From CAUZWH01 sp965224275 (lineage in GTDB: Bacteria > Pseudomonadota > Alphaproteobacteria > SHVV01): a DNA stretch of 52,705 bases. Positions 25,704-35,392 of the stretch are shown here, piece by piece; position 1 is the first letter of the stretch, and every line of letters starts with the position of its first letter. The notes under the pieces are model-generated. The model saw only the letters and a list, made by a program, of their open reading frames with translations. It ran no database searches and was not told the origin of the DNA. The translations under genes and the position numbers were made by a program. The stretch spans positions 1-52,705 of the forward strand of contig CBDCYR010000010.1 in the NCBI GenBank assembly GCA_965224275.1, in the 5' to 3' direction.

Positions 25704-27290
25704 ATGTCAAAACAGTCTGATGTGTCCGGTATCCTGACTGAAGATCTGAGCCGCCGTAAATTCCTTGGAACGACTGCTGCGTTTGCCGGCGGTGCTGCTT
25801 CTCTGTCGCTAATGCCCGGAACAGCCATCGCTGCTACGCAACCACGCAAAGGAGGCACGGCGCGGATAGGCGTGACCGGTGCCTCGACTGGTGATTCGCT
25901 TGATCCGGCCACAATGTATGACATGCATCCGTACAATTTGACTTGGATGATTCGAAACAACCTCACGGAGCTTGCAGCCAACGGTGACGTCATACCTGAA
26001 CTTGCAGAGTCCTGGGAGCCCTCGGCCGACTTGACGAAGTGGACGTTCAAGTTGCGTCGTGGTGTTGAATTTCACAACGGCAAGACGATGACCGCCGAAG
26101 ACGTGGTTGGTTCGATAAATCACCACATCGGCAAGGATTCGAAATCGGGAGCAAAAGGCTTCTTGTCCGATATTGCTGAGGTTGTCGCAGATGGAAAGTA
26201 CAACGCGGTCTTTCAGCTAAAAAAGGCAAATTCAGACTTACCGGCCCTCCTCACCGATATGCGTGTGAACGTTATGCCCGCGGATGCGAGCGGGGGGATT
26301 GACTTCTCGGGCGTCGGGACGGGTGGCTACGTCCTTAAAAATTATGAACCGGGCGTACGGGCCGAGGCAACACGAAACCCGAACTATTGGAAAGCGGGAC
26401 GCGCTCATTTTGATGCGGTCGAGTTAATTGCTCTTAACGACGATACAGCGAGATTAAATGCGTTGCGTTCGGGGTCGGTCGACATCATGAACCGGGTCCC
26501 GGCCAGGATTGTGTCATTGGTTGCTAAAACGGCGGGCATCCGGATTTTGGAATTGCCGTCCGCTGGCCACTTCAATGCGCCGATGAATGTGACCAACGCT
26601 CCGTTCGACAACGCCCACCTCCGCCTTGCCCTCAAGTATGCCATCGATCGACAGGCTCTCGTAGATGGACCCCTCAAGGGCCACGGCGTTGTCGGAAATG
26701 ACCAACCTATAGGGCGTACTTACAAGTACTTCGCGGATGACATTCCGCAGCGTACTTATGATCCGGATAAGGCCAAGCACCACCTAAAAAAGGCCGGACA
26801 TGACTCAATAAAGTTGACGCTTAACACATCCGTAGCTGCCGGCGCGGCGAGTCCCGACGCTGCTGCCTTGATGAAGGAGAACGCTCGGGCAGCCGGTATC
26901 GACATCGCAATAACTCAGGCCCCTGCCGATGGTTATTGGTACAACGTCTGGAGGAAGGTCCCTTGGTGTATGAGCCTATTTTCAGGCCGCGCGTCAGTAG
27001 GAGCGATGTTCAGCTACACGCTTGTTCCGACCGGAGGCGCGAACGAAACGTACTACAACAATGAACGATTTACCTCTCTGTTGGCCCAAGCCCTGAAGAC
27101 AATCGATGAGTCGCTGCGTCGGGAATTGTATCGCGAGATGCAGTTGCTGGTTCGCGACGACGGCGGAACCATGACGTGGGCATTTCTAAATATTACCGAT
27201 GCTTGCACAGATAAGGTGCAGCAGGGAGAACTGTCGCCCATTTCTGAGCTGGACGGCTATAGGGCTGCCGAGCGCTGGTGGTTTGCCTAG
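25704..27290 (+). CDS. ABC substrate-binding protein, family 5 (peptide/opine type), Tat-exported
   Basis: 528 residues from ATG 25704, which has GTGGAGA upstream; an in-frame GTG at 25692 is less likely. The twin-arginine signal is LSRRKFLGTTAAFAGGAASLSLMPGTAIAA. The mature protein shows the SBP_bac_5 signature: VIPELAESWEPSADLTKWTFKLRRGVEFHNGKTMTAEDVVGSINHH. It ends with YRAAERWWFA. It is a clear paralogue of the binding protein at 43917-45512 but has no permease genes next to it. It may share that importer and differ in ligand. It leads a two-gene unit with Rieske A, 31 bases downstream. Confidence 0.92.
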   Translation: MSKQSDVSGILTEDLSRRKFLGTTAAFAGGAASLSLMPGTAIAATQPRKGGTARIGVTGASTGDSLDPATMYDMHPYNLTWMIRNNLTELAANGDVIPELAESWEPSADLTKWTFKLRRGVEFHNGKTMTAEDVVGSINHHIGKDSKSGAKGFLSDIAEVVADGKYNAVFQLKKANSDLPALLTDMRVNVMPADASGGIDFSGVGTGGYVLKNYEPGVRAEATRNPNYWKAGRAHFDAVELIALNDDTARLNALRSGSVDIMNRVPARIVSLVAKTAGIRILELPSAGHFNAPMNVTNAPFDNAHLRLALKYAIDRQALVDGPLKGHGVVGNDQPIGRTYKYFADDIPQRTYDPDKAKHHLKKAGHDSIKLTLNTSVAAGAASPDAAALMKENARAAGIDIAITQAPADGYWYNVWRKVPWCMSLFSGRASVGAMFSYTLVPTGGANETYYNNERFTSLLAQALKTIDESLRRELYREMQLLVRDDGGTMTWAFLNITDACTDKVQQGELSPISELDGYRAAERWWFA

Positions 27291-27321
27291 AGCGAGCGTG
27301 ACGAGAGGAGGAGGTCGGCTT

Positions 27322-28593
27322 ATGACTGGCGAACTCGCATGGCCCCGCAAAGACCTTTCACGCGTGCCCTATCCGGTGTTCATGGATCCGGCTTACTTTG
27401 AGCGGGAGCAGGAGTGCATATTTCGGGGGCCGCTCTGGTGTTACCTGGCACTGGAGGTGGAAATACCGAATCCCGGCGATTTTCGCATGACATATGTCGG
27501 CGATACTCAGGTCGTCGTCGTCCGCGCCGAAGACAATTCGATTCACGCATTTCTCAATCGTTGTGCTCACCGTGGCACCCAGCTCGTGCGCGAATTGGCT
27601 GGCAATACCAAAGACTTCACGTGCGTTTATCATCACTGGTGCTACGACCAAAAGGGCGATCTCATCGGGGTTCCTTTCTTGCGTGGCCTTAAAGGCAAGG
27701 GCGGAATGCCCAAGGAGTTCAAACTATCGGACCACGGCCTTCGCCGGCTGAAAGTTGGAAGTTACGGTGGCGTAATCTTTGGCACCTTCGCTGATGAAAT
27801 TGAGCCGCTTGAAGATTATTTGGATGACTTGGGCCGGGACTATATTGACCGCGTGCTGGGAAAGCCGATCAAGATAATGGGCTATACGCGCCAGCGGATT
27901 CCGGGAAACTGGAAGCTGTATTACGAGAACCTCAAAGATATCTCGCATGCAGGTCTGCTGCATCGTTTGGCTGCCATTTTCGGCCAGCACCGCAGCACGT
28001 TCGAAGGCGGCGTCGTGATGGACAAAAACATGCGCCACCATGTCACCTCATCGATTTACCAGAGCGACGACGTCGGTGCATCGGCAGACGGGTATGCACA
28101 CACCGATTGGATCGAGGGCTCGCACAAGTTAAACGATCCGTCGGTTTTTGCTTTTAAAGACGAGCTCGGCGACAACAAAGCGGGATATTTCCTCACCGTA
28201 TTTCCTAATCTCGTCATCCAGCAGTTTGGAAATTCACTCGCGTTGCGTCAGATTCGCCCGAAGAACGCAGAGTCGTTCGAGCTCCATTGGACGTTCTTTG
28301 GTTATGCCGACGACGACGACGACATGTGGCTGCTGCGCATGAAGCAGGCCAATAACGCCGGGCCGGGTGGGTTGACGTCCATGGAGGACGGTGAAGTCGG
28401 CCGCCTCGGTCAAATCGGTATCCACGGTGCCACGGCAAACGACTACTCGGTTATTGAGATGGGCGGGTTAGGTCCCGTCGGTAACCAGGATACGATGCTG
28501 ACTGAAGTTGGTGTCCGCGCCTTCTGGATCCAATACTGTAAGCTGCTGGGCATCGAGCCAGGAGAGGCCGAGTCTCAGCACGCTGCTGAATGA
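27322..28593 (+). CDS. Rieske oxygenase alpha subunit A (anthranilate/salicylate-hydroxylase-like)
   Basis: 423 residues from ATG 27322 with GAGGAGGAGG upstream. The Rieske 2Fe-2S ligands are C81-x-H83 (CAHRG) and C101-x2-H104 (CVYHHW). The mononuclear iron site is NLKDISHAGLLH (D-x2-H-x4-H), and GPGGLTSMEDGEVGRLGQ carries the late acidic ligand. The ring-hydroxylating AntA/NagG-type pattern suggests an aromatic acid substrate (inference). The usual beta subunit and reductase genes are absent nearby. It lies directly after a substrate-binding protein gene on the same strand. It converges on Rieske B across a hairpin. Confidence 0.92.
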   Translation: MTGELAWPRKDLSRVPYPVFMDPAYFEREQECIFRGPLWCYLALEVEIPNPGDFRMTYVGDTQVVVVRAEDNSIHAFLNRCAHRGTQLVRELAGNTKDFTCVYHHWCYDQKGDLIGVPFLRGLKGKGGMPKEFKLSDHGLRRLKVGSYGGVIFGTFADEIEPLEDYLDDLGRDYIDRVLGKPIKIMGYTRQRIPGNWKLYYENLKDISHAGLLHRLAAIFGQHRSTFEGGVVMDKNMRHHVTSSIYQSDDVGASADGYAHTDWIEGSHKLNDPSVFAFKDELGDNKAGYFLTVFPNLVIQQFGNSLALRQIRPKNAESFELHWTFFGYADDDDDMWLLRMKQANNAGPGGLTSMEDGEVGRLGQIGIHGATANDYSVIEMGGLGPVGNQDTMLTEVGVRAFWIQYCKLLGIEPGEAESQHAAE

Positions 28594-28631
28594 AGGCAAA
28601 TAAAGCTAGGCAGTTGTCGTCAATAAAGCGC

Positions 28632-28652
28632 CCGGCTCCTTTGAGGAGCCGG
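28632..28652. terminator. Bidirectional terminator hairpin between convergent Rieske genes
   Basis: CCGGCTCC (28632-28639), a 5-base loop, GGAGCCGG (28645-28652): a perfect 8-bp stem 38 bases after Rieske A and 24 bases after the stop of Rieske B. There is no strong U-run on either side. Confidence 0.6.
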
Positions 28653-28676
28653 TGATGCTCCTGGCGCGACCCCCTA

Positions 28677-29798
28677 TCATGATTCGGTGGCGGATAGCTC
28701 TCGGCCGTAGATGCGCTGCGCCGTGTAGTTGATGAGATTATGGAGATTGATCTCCATATACGACATCGGCCCCGGCTCAAACGCGTTGGTGTTCATAGCG
28801 CGCTGCAGCGATGCCACCATGGTTCGGTCTTCCTCGAGCACCTTTATCAAGAAGTCGCGATAGATCACCGCTTTCTCCATAAAGTCGGGCTGCTCAAAGT
28901 GTTGCTTGGGAAACAGATGGTAGACCACGATCTTCGTCCGGGTCGGTGAAAGCGGCCAGACCACCATCGGGTGAGTTTCGTCTACACAGCCAAAGATGTG
29001 AAAACTCGGCCACAAAAAACCTGTGTAACCCAAGCTCATCGGCTCATCTTCCAGCCATGGCATCTTGCCGACCAGGGTCTTGCCGGTCGGTGTGTCCGGC
29101 GCCGCGTCATAGAATGAGCTAAACCCGGCACGTTCTTCCTTTACATTGAAGGGGGCGTTCTCGGTGTCGATGTGCGCACCGAATGTATCAATGTGCAGCA
29201 CCCGAACGTGGTAGATGTCCTGCAGGTTCTCGACGACGAGTTTCCAGTTGCAGTCGAGTTCTACGTCGAACTTCGTCGCGATCCTGCAATCCTGCATGCG
29301 CAGAAACGAGAATTCTCTCTCGTATTCGCTGACGAATTCCCGTAGGGGCGGCGCCGCGGGATTCAATGTGACAAAGATCCACCCTGCCCACAAATCCAGG
29401 CCGACCGGTTTCAGCCGGCAGGTCGCCGGATCGAAAGCGGTATGCTCCTTCATATAGGGAGCGCCAATCAGCTTACCTGACAGGTCGTACAACCAGCCGT
29501 GATAGGGACACCTGAATTCCTCTAGGTTTCCCTTGCCCTGCGCCACCTCCACGCCCCGGTGCCGGCAACTGTTGCAGAACGCGTTCAACCTACCGTCCTT
29601 GTCGCGGGCTACGATGACCGGCTCATCGAAGATATGCAGCGTCATGTAATCGCCGGGGTTCTCAACTTCCTCGACCCGGCCAACGCACAGCCAGTCTTTC
29701 ATGAAGATATTGGCTTTCTCGAGCGCATAAACTTCCGGGCTGCTGTAGTGTTCCCCCGGCAGATGGAACGATTGATCGAGGGGCGCCATCATCTCCAT
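28677..29798 (-). CDS. Rieske oxygenase alpha subunit B
   Basis: 373 residues if started at ATG 29796-29798 (MEMMAPLDQSFHLPG); an in-frame TTG a few codons upstream is an alternative. Rieske ligands are C78-x-H80 (CRHRG) and C97-x2-H100 (CPYHGW). The catalytic site is NLQDIYHVRVLHIDTFG (D-x2-H-x4-H), with EEDRTMVASLQRAM providing the late Asp. Close paralogue of Rieske C and D, sharing long stretches such as CNWKLVVENLQDIYH and FEPGPMS. The substrate is unknown. It is the lone minus-strand gene between Rieske A and an intron remnant, so it seems to have moved away from the C/D pair. Confidence 0.9.
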   Translation of the reverse strand: MEMMAPLDQSFHLPGEHYSSPEVYALEKANIFMKDWLCVGRVEEVENPGDYMTLHIFDEPVIVARDKDGRLNAFCNSCRHRGVEVAQGKGNLEEFRCPYHGWLYDLSGKLIGAPYMKEHTAFDPATCRLKPVGLDLWAGWIFVTLNPAAPPLREFVSEYEREFSFLRMQDCRIATKFDVELDCNWKLVVENLQDIYHVRVLHIDTFGAHIDTENAPFNVKEERAGFSSFYDAAPDTPTGKTLVGKMPWLEDEPMSLGYTGFLWPSFHIFGCVDETHPMVVWPLSPTRTKIVVYHLFPKQHFEQPDFMEKAVIYRDFLIKVLEEDRTMVASLQRAMNTNAFEPGPMSYMEINLHNLINYTAQRIYGRELSATES

Positions 29799-30029
29799 GT
29801 CGTGGGCTATGGCCAAGCTGGTACCCCCAATCTGATCTCTATCTCCTGCCCTCTCCCCCGCGGGGAATGTCCAGCTGTCGAAAACTGTAGGGCAGGCATC
29901 AACCGCTGAGCAGGCTATATTAGCGTAGCCTGATCTCCGGTGATGCACGAGATTTTGTCGGCAGATGAGAGGGGGCATGTAGGCGCAAAGGGGTTGTAAG
30001 TTGCCTGCGGGCATTCGGGACCGCCACCC

Positions 30030-30352
30030 CTGAAGGTATCCCCGCCTCGAAGACTACGTTCGTACCTTTGGCGGCAGTGGCAGAACGGGCACAAACGCTT
30101 CAAGGAACTGCGCCGCAGAGTCGTGCCCAAGTTCAACGCAGCGGTTGCCGCCGGTTCGCCGACGGGATACTGGCGCATGTCAGGACACGCCGCGGCCCAA
30201 AAGACCCTGCGTAACCACAACTTCGACTCACTCGGTCTTCCCAGACTCTATATCCGCGCAGACGCTTAACCCGGTCGAACCGCCGTTGTACGTCACCCGT
30301 ACGCCCAGTGGTGTGGGAGGGGCGGCACCCCGAGGTGCCCCCGTATCCCAAT
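30030..30352 (+). mobile_element. Group II intron 3' remnant (RT C-terminus plus domains V-VI)
   Basis: A frame ending TAA 30267-30269 encodes RRLRSYLWRQWQNGHKRF, then GYWRMSGHAAAQKTLRNHNFDSLGLPRLYI. This is the C-terminal maturase end of group II intron reverse transcriptases. Immediately after, GAACCGCCGTTGTACGTCAC, CCGTACGC and GTGGTGTGGGAGGGG (30277-30321) match the domain V and linker found behind such ORFs. A domain VI-like stem (GGCACCCCGAGGTGCC) and a CCCAAT end near 30352 follow. The 5' part is missing, so the intron is dead. The left boundary is uncertain. Confidence 0.75.
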
Positions 30353-32088
30353 CACCTGACCGGTGCGATCCGCTTCGTCGCCGGAACGCCTCCCTCGCTA
30401 TATTAGTCGTTGTTGCAATCGTAGTCGGGACGATACGGCAGTGCTGATATCGTTGACGCCGGAAAGAAGTTTGATTGGCCAACATCGGTAGGGCCGCGTC
30501 AAAGGAGCGCCAATCCGAGCGCAACCCCTGAACGCCCCTTTTCGGTGGGGAGTTCATCGACATGAACAGTTACCTAAACGTCGGGTCGGAACCTAGCGGT
30601 GATGCACGGCCCTGGTTCTCATCGCGCAGCCTCAACCGGCGCTTACTCTGGCTCTACCTCCAGGGAACCACGATCTCGATTGTGGTTTATCTGATTTTGG
30701 CCTTGGTTGGCATGGAGTACACCGCCCGACAGTGGTTCTTTCTTTTTTTCGTCGGCGTCCCCGTCTGGGGTGCAATCGTGGTCGGGACCGACTTCTACTT
30801 TCTGCAACGTGATTATCGGCCGCTCGGTCGCGTGCTCGCCAGGTTCGATGTCGAAGATACGCCGACGGTAGAAGAGGCTACCGGTGCGTTGACGCGGGCG
30901 CTCAACCTACCTATCCACGCATTTTTCCGGGTCACTTACGTCCACGGCCCTCTCGCCGCGCTCGTCATCGTCGCTTTCATGATGTTTGCCGATTGGGCCT
31001 GGGACCTCGGTTTCGAGGTTTGGCAGATCGTCATACCGGCAACTGCTGTGTTCATCGTTGCGTCACCGAGCCACGCAATTCTTGAATATTTCGGTATCGA
31101 TAAGCACATCAGGCCAGTGATCGAGGCGCTATGGGACTTCCTTGATCGACCGCCTCAATCGCCGGCAAAACCGATGACGATCAGCCTGCGTAATAAGCTG
31201 ATCTATCTGTCTGTTTTTGCGTCGGCTATCCCGTTGGTGTTTTTTACCGCGACGCTTGTGATCAAATTCGAGCTGTTGCTTGAAGACCTGGGCATCGACC
31301 CGTCTTTTGAGCTCATGGAGCCCATTCTACTATGGTCCGCCGCGGTGGCCGTCGTCCTGGTTGCGATATCTACCGCGATGTCGCTGGCAATCGCGCGACA
31401 GGTTTCGCGTTCCGCAAGTCAACTTGCCGGGGCCATGGATAGCGTCGAGCACGGCAATCTCGAAAACTATCTACACGTTACCGCGACTGACGAGTTCGCT
31501 GATCTGTTCCGTGGCTTCAATCTAATGACCACGGGTCTGCGTGAAGAGGCACAGATTCTGGAGATCGCACACGACATTGCCGGCGAACTCAATCTCGGCG
31601 CTTTGCTCGCACGCGTCATGGGCGCGACGACCGAATTGTTGGACGCCGACCGCAGTACTTTGTTCCTCTACGACAAGAAGTCTGGCGAACTTTTTTCACG
31701 CGTTGCAGAAGGCTTAGAGATTCACGAGATTCGTATCCCCGCGGACGCCGGAATCGCAGGAGCAGTGTTCACGACCAGACAGATCGAGAATATCGACGAC
31801 CCCTACAGCGATCCTCGCTTCAACCGCGCGGTTGATCAGCGCACCGGCTATCGCACGACAAGTATTCTCGCGTTGCCGATTATCAATAAGTCCGGCGAGT
31901 GCATCGGAATCACTCAGGTGCTCAATAAGCATGGCGGTAGATTCCTGGCCCGCGACGAAGCGAGACTCGGCTCATTCACAGCACAGATCGCTGTTGCGCT
32001 GGAAAACCGCCAACGATGCGGTGCTGTCTATATTGCGGGCCGATGCCGCGGATGTCGTCGAACGACCGGCGGTTGATCTTTTCGGAGA

Positions 32089-33069
32089 ACTGGGTATCCA
32101 CTTCGCTCTCGTATCCCCTACATTTGGTTTCCGAGGCTGCGATGACCGCCGACTAGGCCCTTGTAGGGGACCGGCTCGTGCTGCACCGCCTGCTGGAGCA
32201 GTCGGAAGAAAAGCAGGCCACGAGCCTGCGAACGGCGGCGATTGAATCGGAAAGTGAACTCGTCGAGATAGTAGTCGAGATGGTCGGCATCGATGGCACC
32301 ATGGTGGATGCCCAGCCACCAGCGATCAAGCAGAGCGGCCACGCGATGCACTCGTGGCATGACGATGTGGGCCGGGTCGCCACTGGCGGAAATGGATCTC
32401 GGCTGGTGGTCATAGCCTTGGTTCGCCAGACCACTGTAGGCTGACCAGCCATCGGTCGGACGGTCGCGCCAGGCGCCACTTGGACAAACGGGATCAGGCT
32501 CCTCGCAGCCACATCCTCGACGCGGCTCATTCGGATCCGGCCAGTGCCCCGCCCTCGGACTTCCGCCGATCGCGACGCGATCGTCTGTCGAACATAGGTT
32601 TCGTCCACCGACCGCGCCGCAGGAGATCACGCCCCGGCCTCACCATGGCGCGCCGCAACTTGTGCAGCCAAGCCCAGGCGGTCTGATAACTGCCCAGGCC
32701 AAGAATGCGTTGCAGGCCGAGCGCACTGACCCCGTGCTTCTGGTTGGTCACGTACCACATCGCCTGGAACCAAGGCGCAATGGCGAGTGCCCTCGAAGAT
32801 CGTCCCCGCCGTCACCGATGTTTGACGCTGACACCGGTTGCATCGCAACTGACCCCGCGCCGTCGGCCAGGCGTCGGTTCCGCAGCAAGACGGGCATCGA
32901 AAACCTTCCGGCCAACGAACACGCCCAAGAAACTCCGCACACGCCGTCTCCGACACGAACCACGCGTCGAATTCAGTCAGGGTGCGCGGGTAGGTCGACC
33001 CCGCCTTCGGGATGGGATGCCGGGTTCGCCATCCCAACATATTGACATCACGAGAGCGAAGTGGATCTT
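32089..33069 (-). mobile_element. IS1595-family element, copy B (decayed, about 981 bp)
   Basis: Same element as 24475-25513. The left inverted repeat is intact. The right one is cut after GTGGAT, losing the last bases. Host sequence GATCTTTTCGGAGA flanks both sides (32075-32088 and 33064-33077), longer than the usual 8 bp. Relative to copy A it is about 58 bases shorter through many small deletions near 32455-32480, 32570-32630 and 32775-32790. There are few substitutions. Confidence 0.88.
32118..33032 (-). pseudogene. Broken IS1595-family transposase (copy B)
   Basis: This is the counterpart of the intact transposase at 24504-25472. The zinc-ribbon part (CPSCCGTDAWPTARGQLRCNRC) and the C-terminal part (HLDYYLDEFTFRFNRRRS) are readable but in different frames. 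The region of the first catalytic Asp (VDETYVGGRE) is disrupted by clustered deletions around 32570-32630. It cannot encode an active enzyme, but could be mobilised in trans only if both ends worked, and the right end is damaged. Confidence 0.85.
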
Positions 33070-34185
33070 TTCGGAGATACCAATTCGTGGCTGGCCAACA
33101 GCCTCGATAAGGCCGCCCGCACTGGTCACGCGGACATCATCGTTGAAGCCGACCTGGTCAGGCTGGATGGCGAAACTGCATCGGTAAATTATTCGGTTAG
33201 CCCGCTGATCGATGTTGCCGAAGAGAAAATCGGCTCGCTGGCGATCATTGAGGACATCACGACCGAAAAGCGGGTCAAGAGCACGATGGCTCGTTACATG
33301 TCACCAGAAGTTGCTGATCAGCTCCTCGCGAGCGGCGAAGCCGAGCTTGGCGGCAAGGATCAGCACGTATCGATTCTGTTTTCTGACTTACGCAGTTTCA
33401 CGACCATTTCAGAGGCGCTTGGAGCTCGCGAAACCGTCGCGATGTTGAACGAGTATTTCGAGCACATGGTCGATGTGATCATGAGTAACGAGGGTATTCT
33501 CGATAAGTTCATCGGCGACGCGATCATGGCATTGTTCGGGGTGCCGTTTAACGGCGAGCAGGACGCCGACAATGCCTTGGCGGTGGCCAACGGTATGTAC
33601 GTCGAGCTTCGTGCTCTGAACGAACGGCGCGCCAGCGCCGGTAAAGATCCCCTCGACATCGGCGTCGGTATTAGCACCGGGGGAGTCGTTGTCGGCAACA
33701 TCGGTTCGCGGAAGCGTATGGAATATACCGTGATTGGTGACTCGGTGAATCTCGCTTCGCGCCTCGAAGGAGCAACTAAGTATTATGGCGCTAAGGTGCT
33801 GATTAGCGAGTTCACCAAAAATGAGTTGAAGCACAGCGCCGCTTTGCGCGAACTCGATCTAATTCGGGTCAAGGGAAAGAGCGAACCCGTGGCGATCTAC
33901 GAAGGTTTGGATCACCATGCGCCGGAAACGTTTCGCCACATGGCTGAGGTGATTGAGGCTTTTGACGTTGGTCTTTCGGCCTATCGTCTTCGGGATTGGC
34001 CAACCGCGCGCAAGTGCTTCGAAACAGCGTTAACGGCAAACAGTAATGATCGACCGTCACAAATCTACCTTGATCGCATTCTCCACTTCTCCACAAATCC
34101 GCCGCCGGACGACTGGGACGGGGTTTGGACGATGACGAAAAAATAGTTAGTACGGCCAGGGCGACCCCGGACGTGCAGTGTGGAA

Positions 34186-34217
34186 AGGGCGGTCTTCTTC
34201 TTCAGGCCCTCTTTTTC
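34186..34217 (+). terminator. Probable terminator of the cyclase gene
   Basis: AGGGC (34186-34190) and GCCCT (34206-34210) form a short stem around a 15-base loop, followed by CTTTTTC. It lies about 40 bases after the cyclase stop codon. The stem is short, so efficiency is uncertain. Confidence 0.45.
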
Positions 34218-34398
34218 GTTCCGCACAATGTTGCATGTTGTGAAGGGTTTTCGGACGTCCGCCGCGAGGTGATGTTGCGGGCGAGCTAAGTCCGGCGGGC
34301 GTCGGACAAGCCTTATATGAGAGGCCATGGTAAGGCGCCGTCGATCGCGTTCGTCGCCGCGACAGTCTTGGCACCGCGATCGGCCCTCAAGCGCAGGT

Positions 34399-35334
34399 TC
34401 AGCCGCTCGTCGTCGCGCTCCTAGTCGCGAAAAATACGCCAACAAGCACCAGAGCGCCGCCCCAGACATGGTGGCTCGCAAGGGCTTCGCCCAAGAATAG
34501 AACTGCGAGTCCCGCGGTCAGTAGCGTTTGCAGGAGAACGAAGTTGGTGGCGGTTCCCGCGCCGAGGGTTTTGATTCCGATATTCCAGAACATAAGGGCG
34601 ACGATCGAGCCGAACGTCGCGATATATACGATCGCACCAATTGTCGGCCATGAGAGTACGGCGACGTCGTCGAACAAAAAGTGCTCGATCAGGAACAGTG
34701 GTAAAGCGATCCACGCGCCGACGATCGTCATCGCCAGGTAGGACACCAGGATGCCTAGTGCCGCCGGCATCCGCCGTATGAGGACTGCGTAGATTCCCCA
34801 GCTAACCATGGCGAGTTGGATCCAGATATCACCCGGCTCGACTTGCAACTCCCGCAGGGCAATCAGGTCACCCCTGACGATTACGGCGACGACGCCGATG
34901 CCGGCGATCACCATGCCACCAACCTGTAGCCGCGACACATGTTCGCCGATGAAGAGCGCCGCAAATAAGACCGCAAGGAATGGGAGCGTCGTATTAATGA
35001 GGCCGGCGTTGGTCGCGGTGGTCGTGTCGAGCCCGAGGTATAGCAGCCCTTGGCCGGCGATCGATTGCGTGACCGCCAGCGCGACCATCAAACCCCAGTT
35101 TTTCTTGAGTAGCGGCCACGCGTCCCACAGCGCGCGCCCGACAAAAGGCGCCAGCAACAATGACGACAGTGTGCAACGCCAGAACACCAGTGTCATAGGC
35201 GGTATGGATTCGTGGATCCCACGGGCGACGACGATGCTGCCGCTGTAGCACATCCCCGCGATGATCATGAGGAATACCGCCATCCGCGCGTCGACGGAGA
35301 ACGCGGGATCGACCTTGTGGCGCTCGGCCATCAC
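34399..35334 (-). CDS. EamA/DMT-family transporter, last gene of the uptake-oxidation operon
   Basis: 311 residues, ten TM helices in two EamA halves: MAVFLMIIAGMCYSGSIVVARGIHESIPPMTLVFWRC (half 1), IQLAMVSWGIYAVLIRRMP (half 2) and the end LLTAGLAVLFLGEALASHHVWGGALVLVGVFFA. The FLGEALxxHHVxGxxLVLxGV motif is typical of the family. It lies 58 bases downstream of the CoxL-type gene on the same strand. It could export a pathway product or import a substrate (inference). The substrate cannot be derived. Confidence 0.88.
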   Translation of the reverse strand: MMAERHKVDPAFSVDARMAVFLMIIAGMCYSGSIVVARGIHESIPPMTLVFWRCTLSSLLLAPFVGRALWDAWPLLKKNWGLMVALAVTQSIAGQGLLYLGLDTTTATNAGLINTTLPFLAVLFAALFIGEHVSRLQVGGMVIAGIGVVAVIVRGDLIALRELQVEPGDIWIQLAMVSWGIYAVLIRRMPAALGILVSYLAMTIVGAWIALPLFLIEHFLFDDVAVLSWPTIGAIVYIATFGSIVALMFWNIGIKTLGAGTATNFVLLQTLLTAGLAVLFLGEALASHHVWGGALVLVGVFFATRSATTSG

Positions 35335-35392
35335 AGAGAGGAACAGCCAAATGTCGTCAAACGCAGCAGGGCGTTACGTTCAACCGTGAGCA

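Larger units (their letters stand above)
30562..34146 (+). pseudogene. Membrane adenylate cyclase (TM-HAMP-GAF-PAS-class III) split by an IS1595-family copy
   Basis: Start at ATG 30562 (GGGGAG upstream). The 5' piece encodes several TM helices, a HAMP region (AIARQVSRSASQLAGAMDSVEHG) and a GAF domain (LLDADRSTLFLYDKKSGE...GYRTTSILALPI). The 3' piece from 33061 encodes a PAS-like linker and the cyclase: VSILFSDLRSFTTIS and GDAIMALFG (metal Asps), DKFIGD with Lys and YTVIGDSVNLASR with Asp, the Lys/Asp pair of ATP-specific enzymes. One extra base near 32006 shifts the frame before the IS. Correcting it and removing the IS gives RPAVDLFGDTNSW in frame. It would make cAMP in response to a membrane or cytosolic signal. 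Confidence 0.88.

Noticed and set aside
28632..28652. Riboswitch or attenuator after Rieske A
   Set aside because: It is a simple 8-bp hairpin between two convergent genes, better explained as a terminator.
30145..30447. 100-codon plus-strand frame
   Set aside because: It is in the wrong frame across the group II intron remnant. The true frame ends at 30269 and domain V follows.
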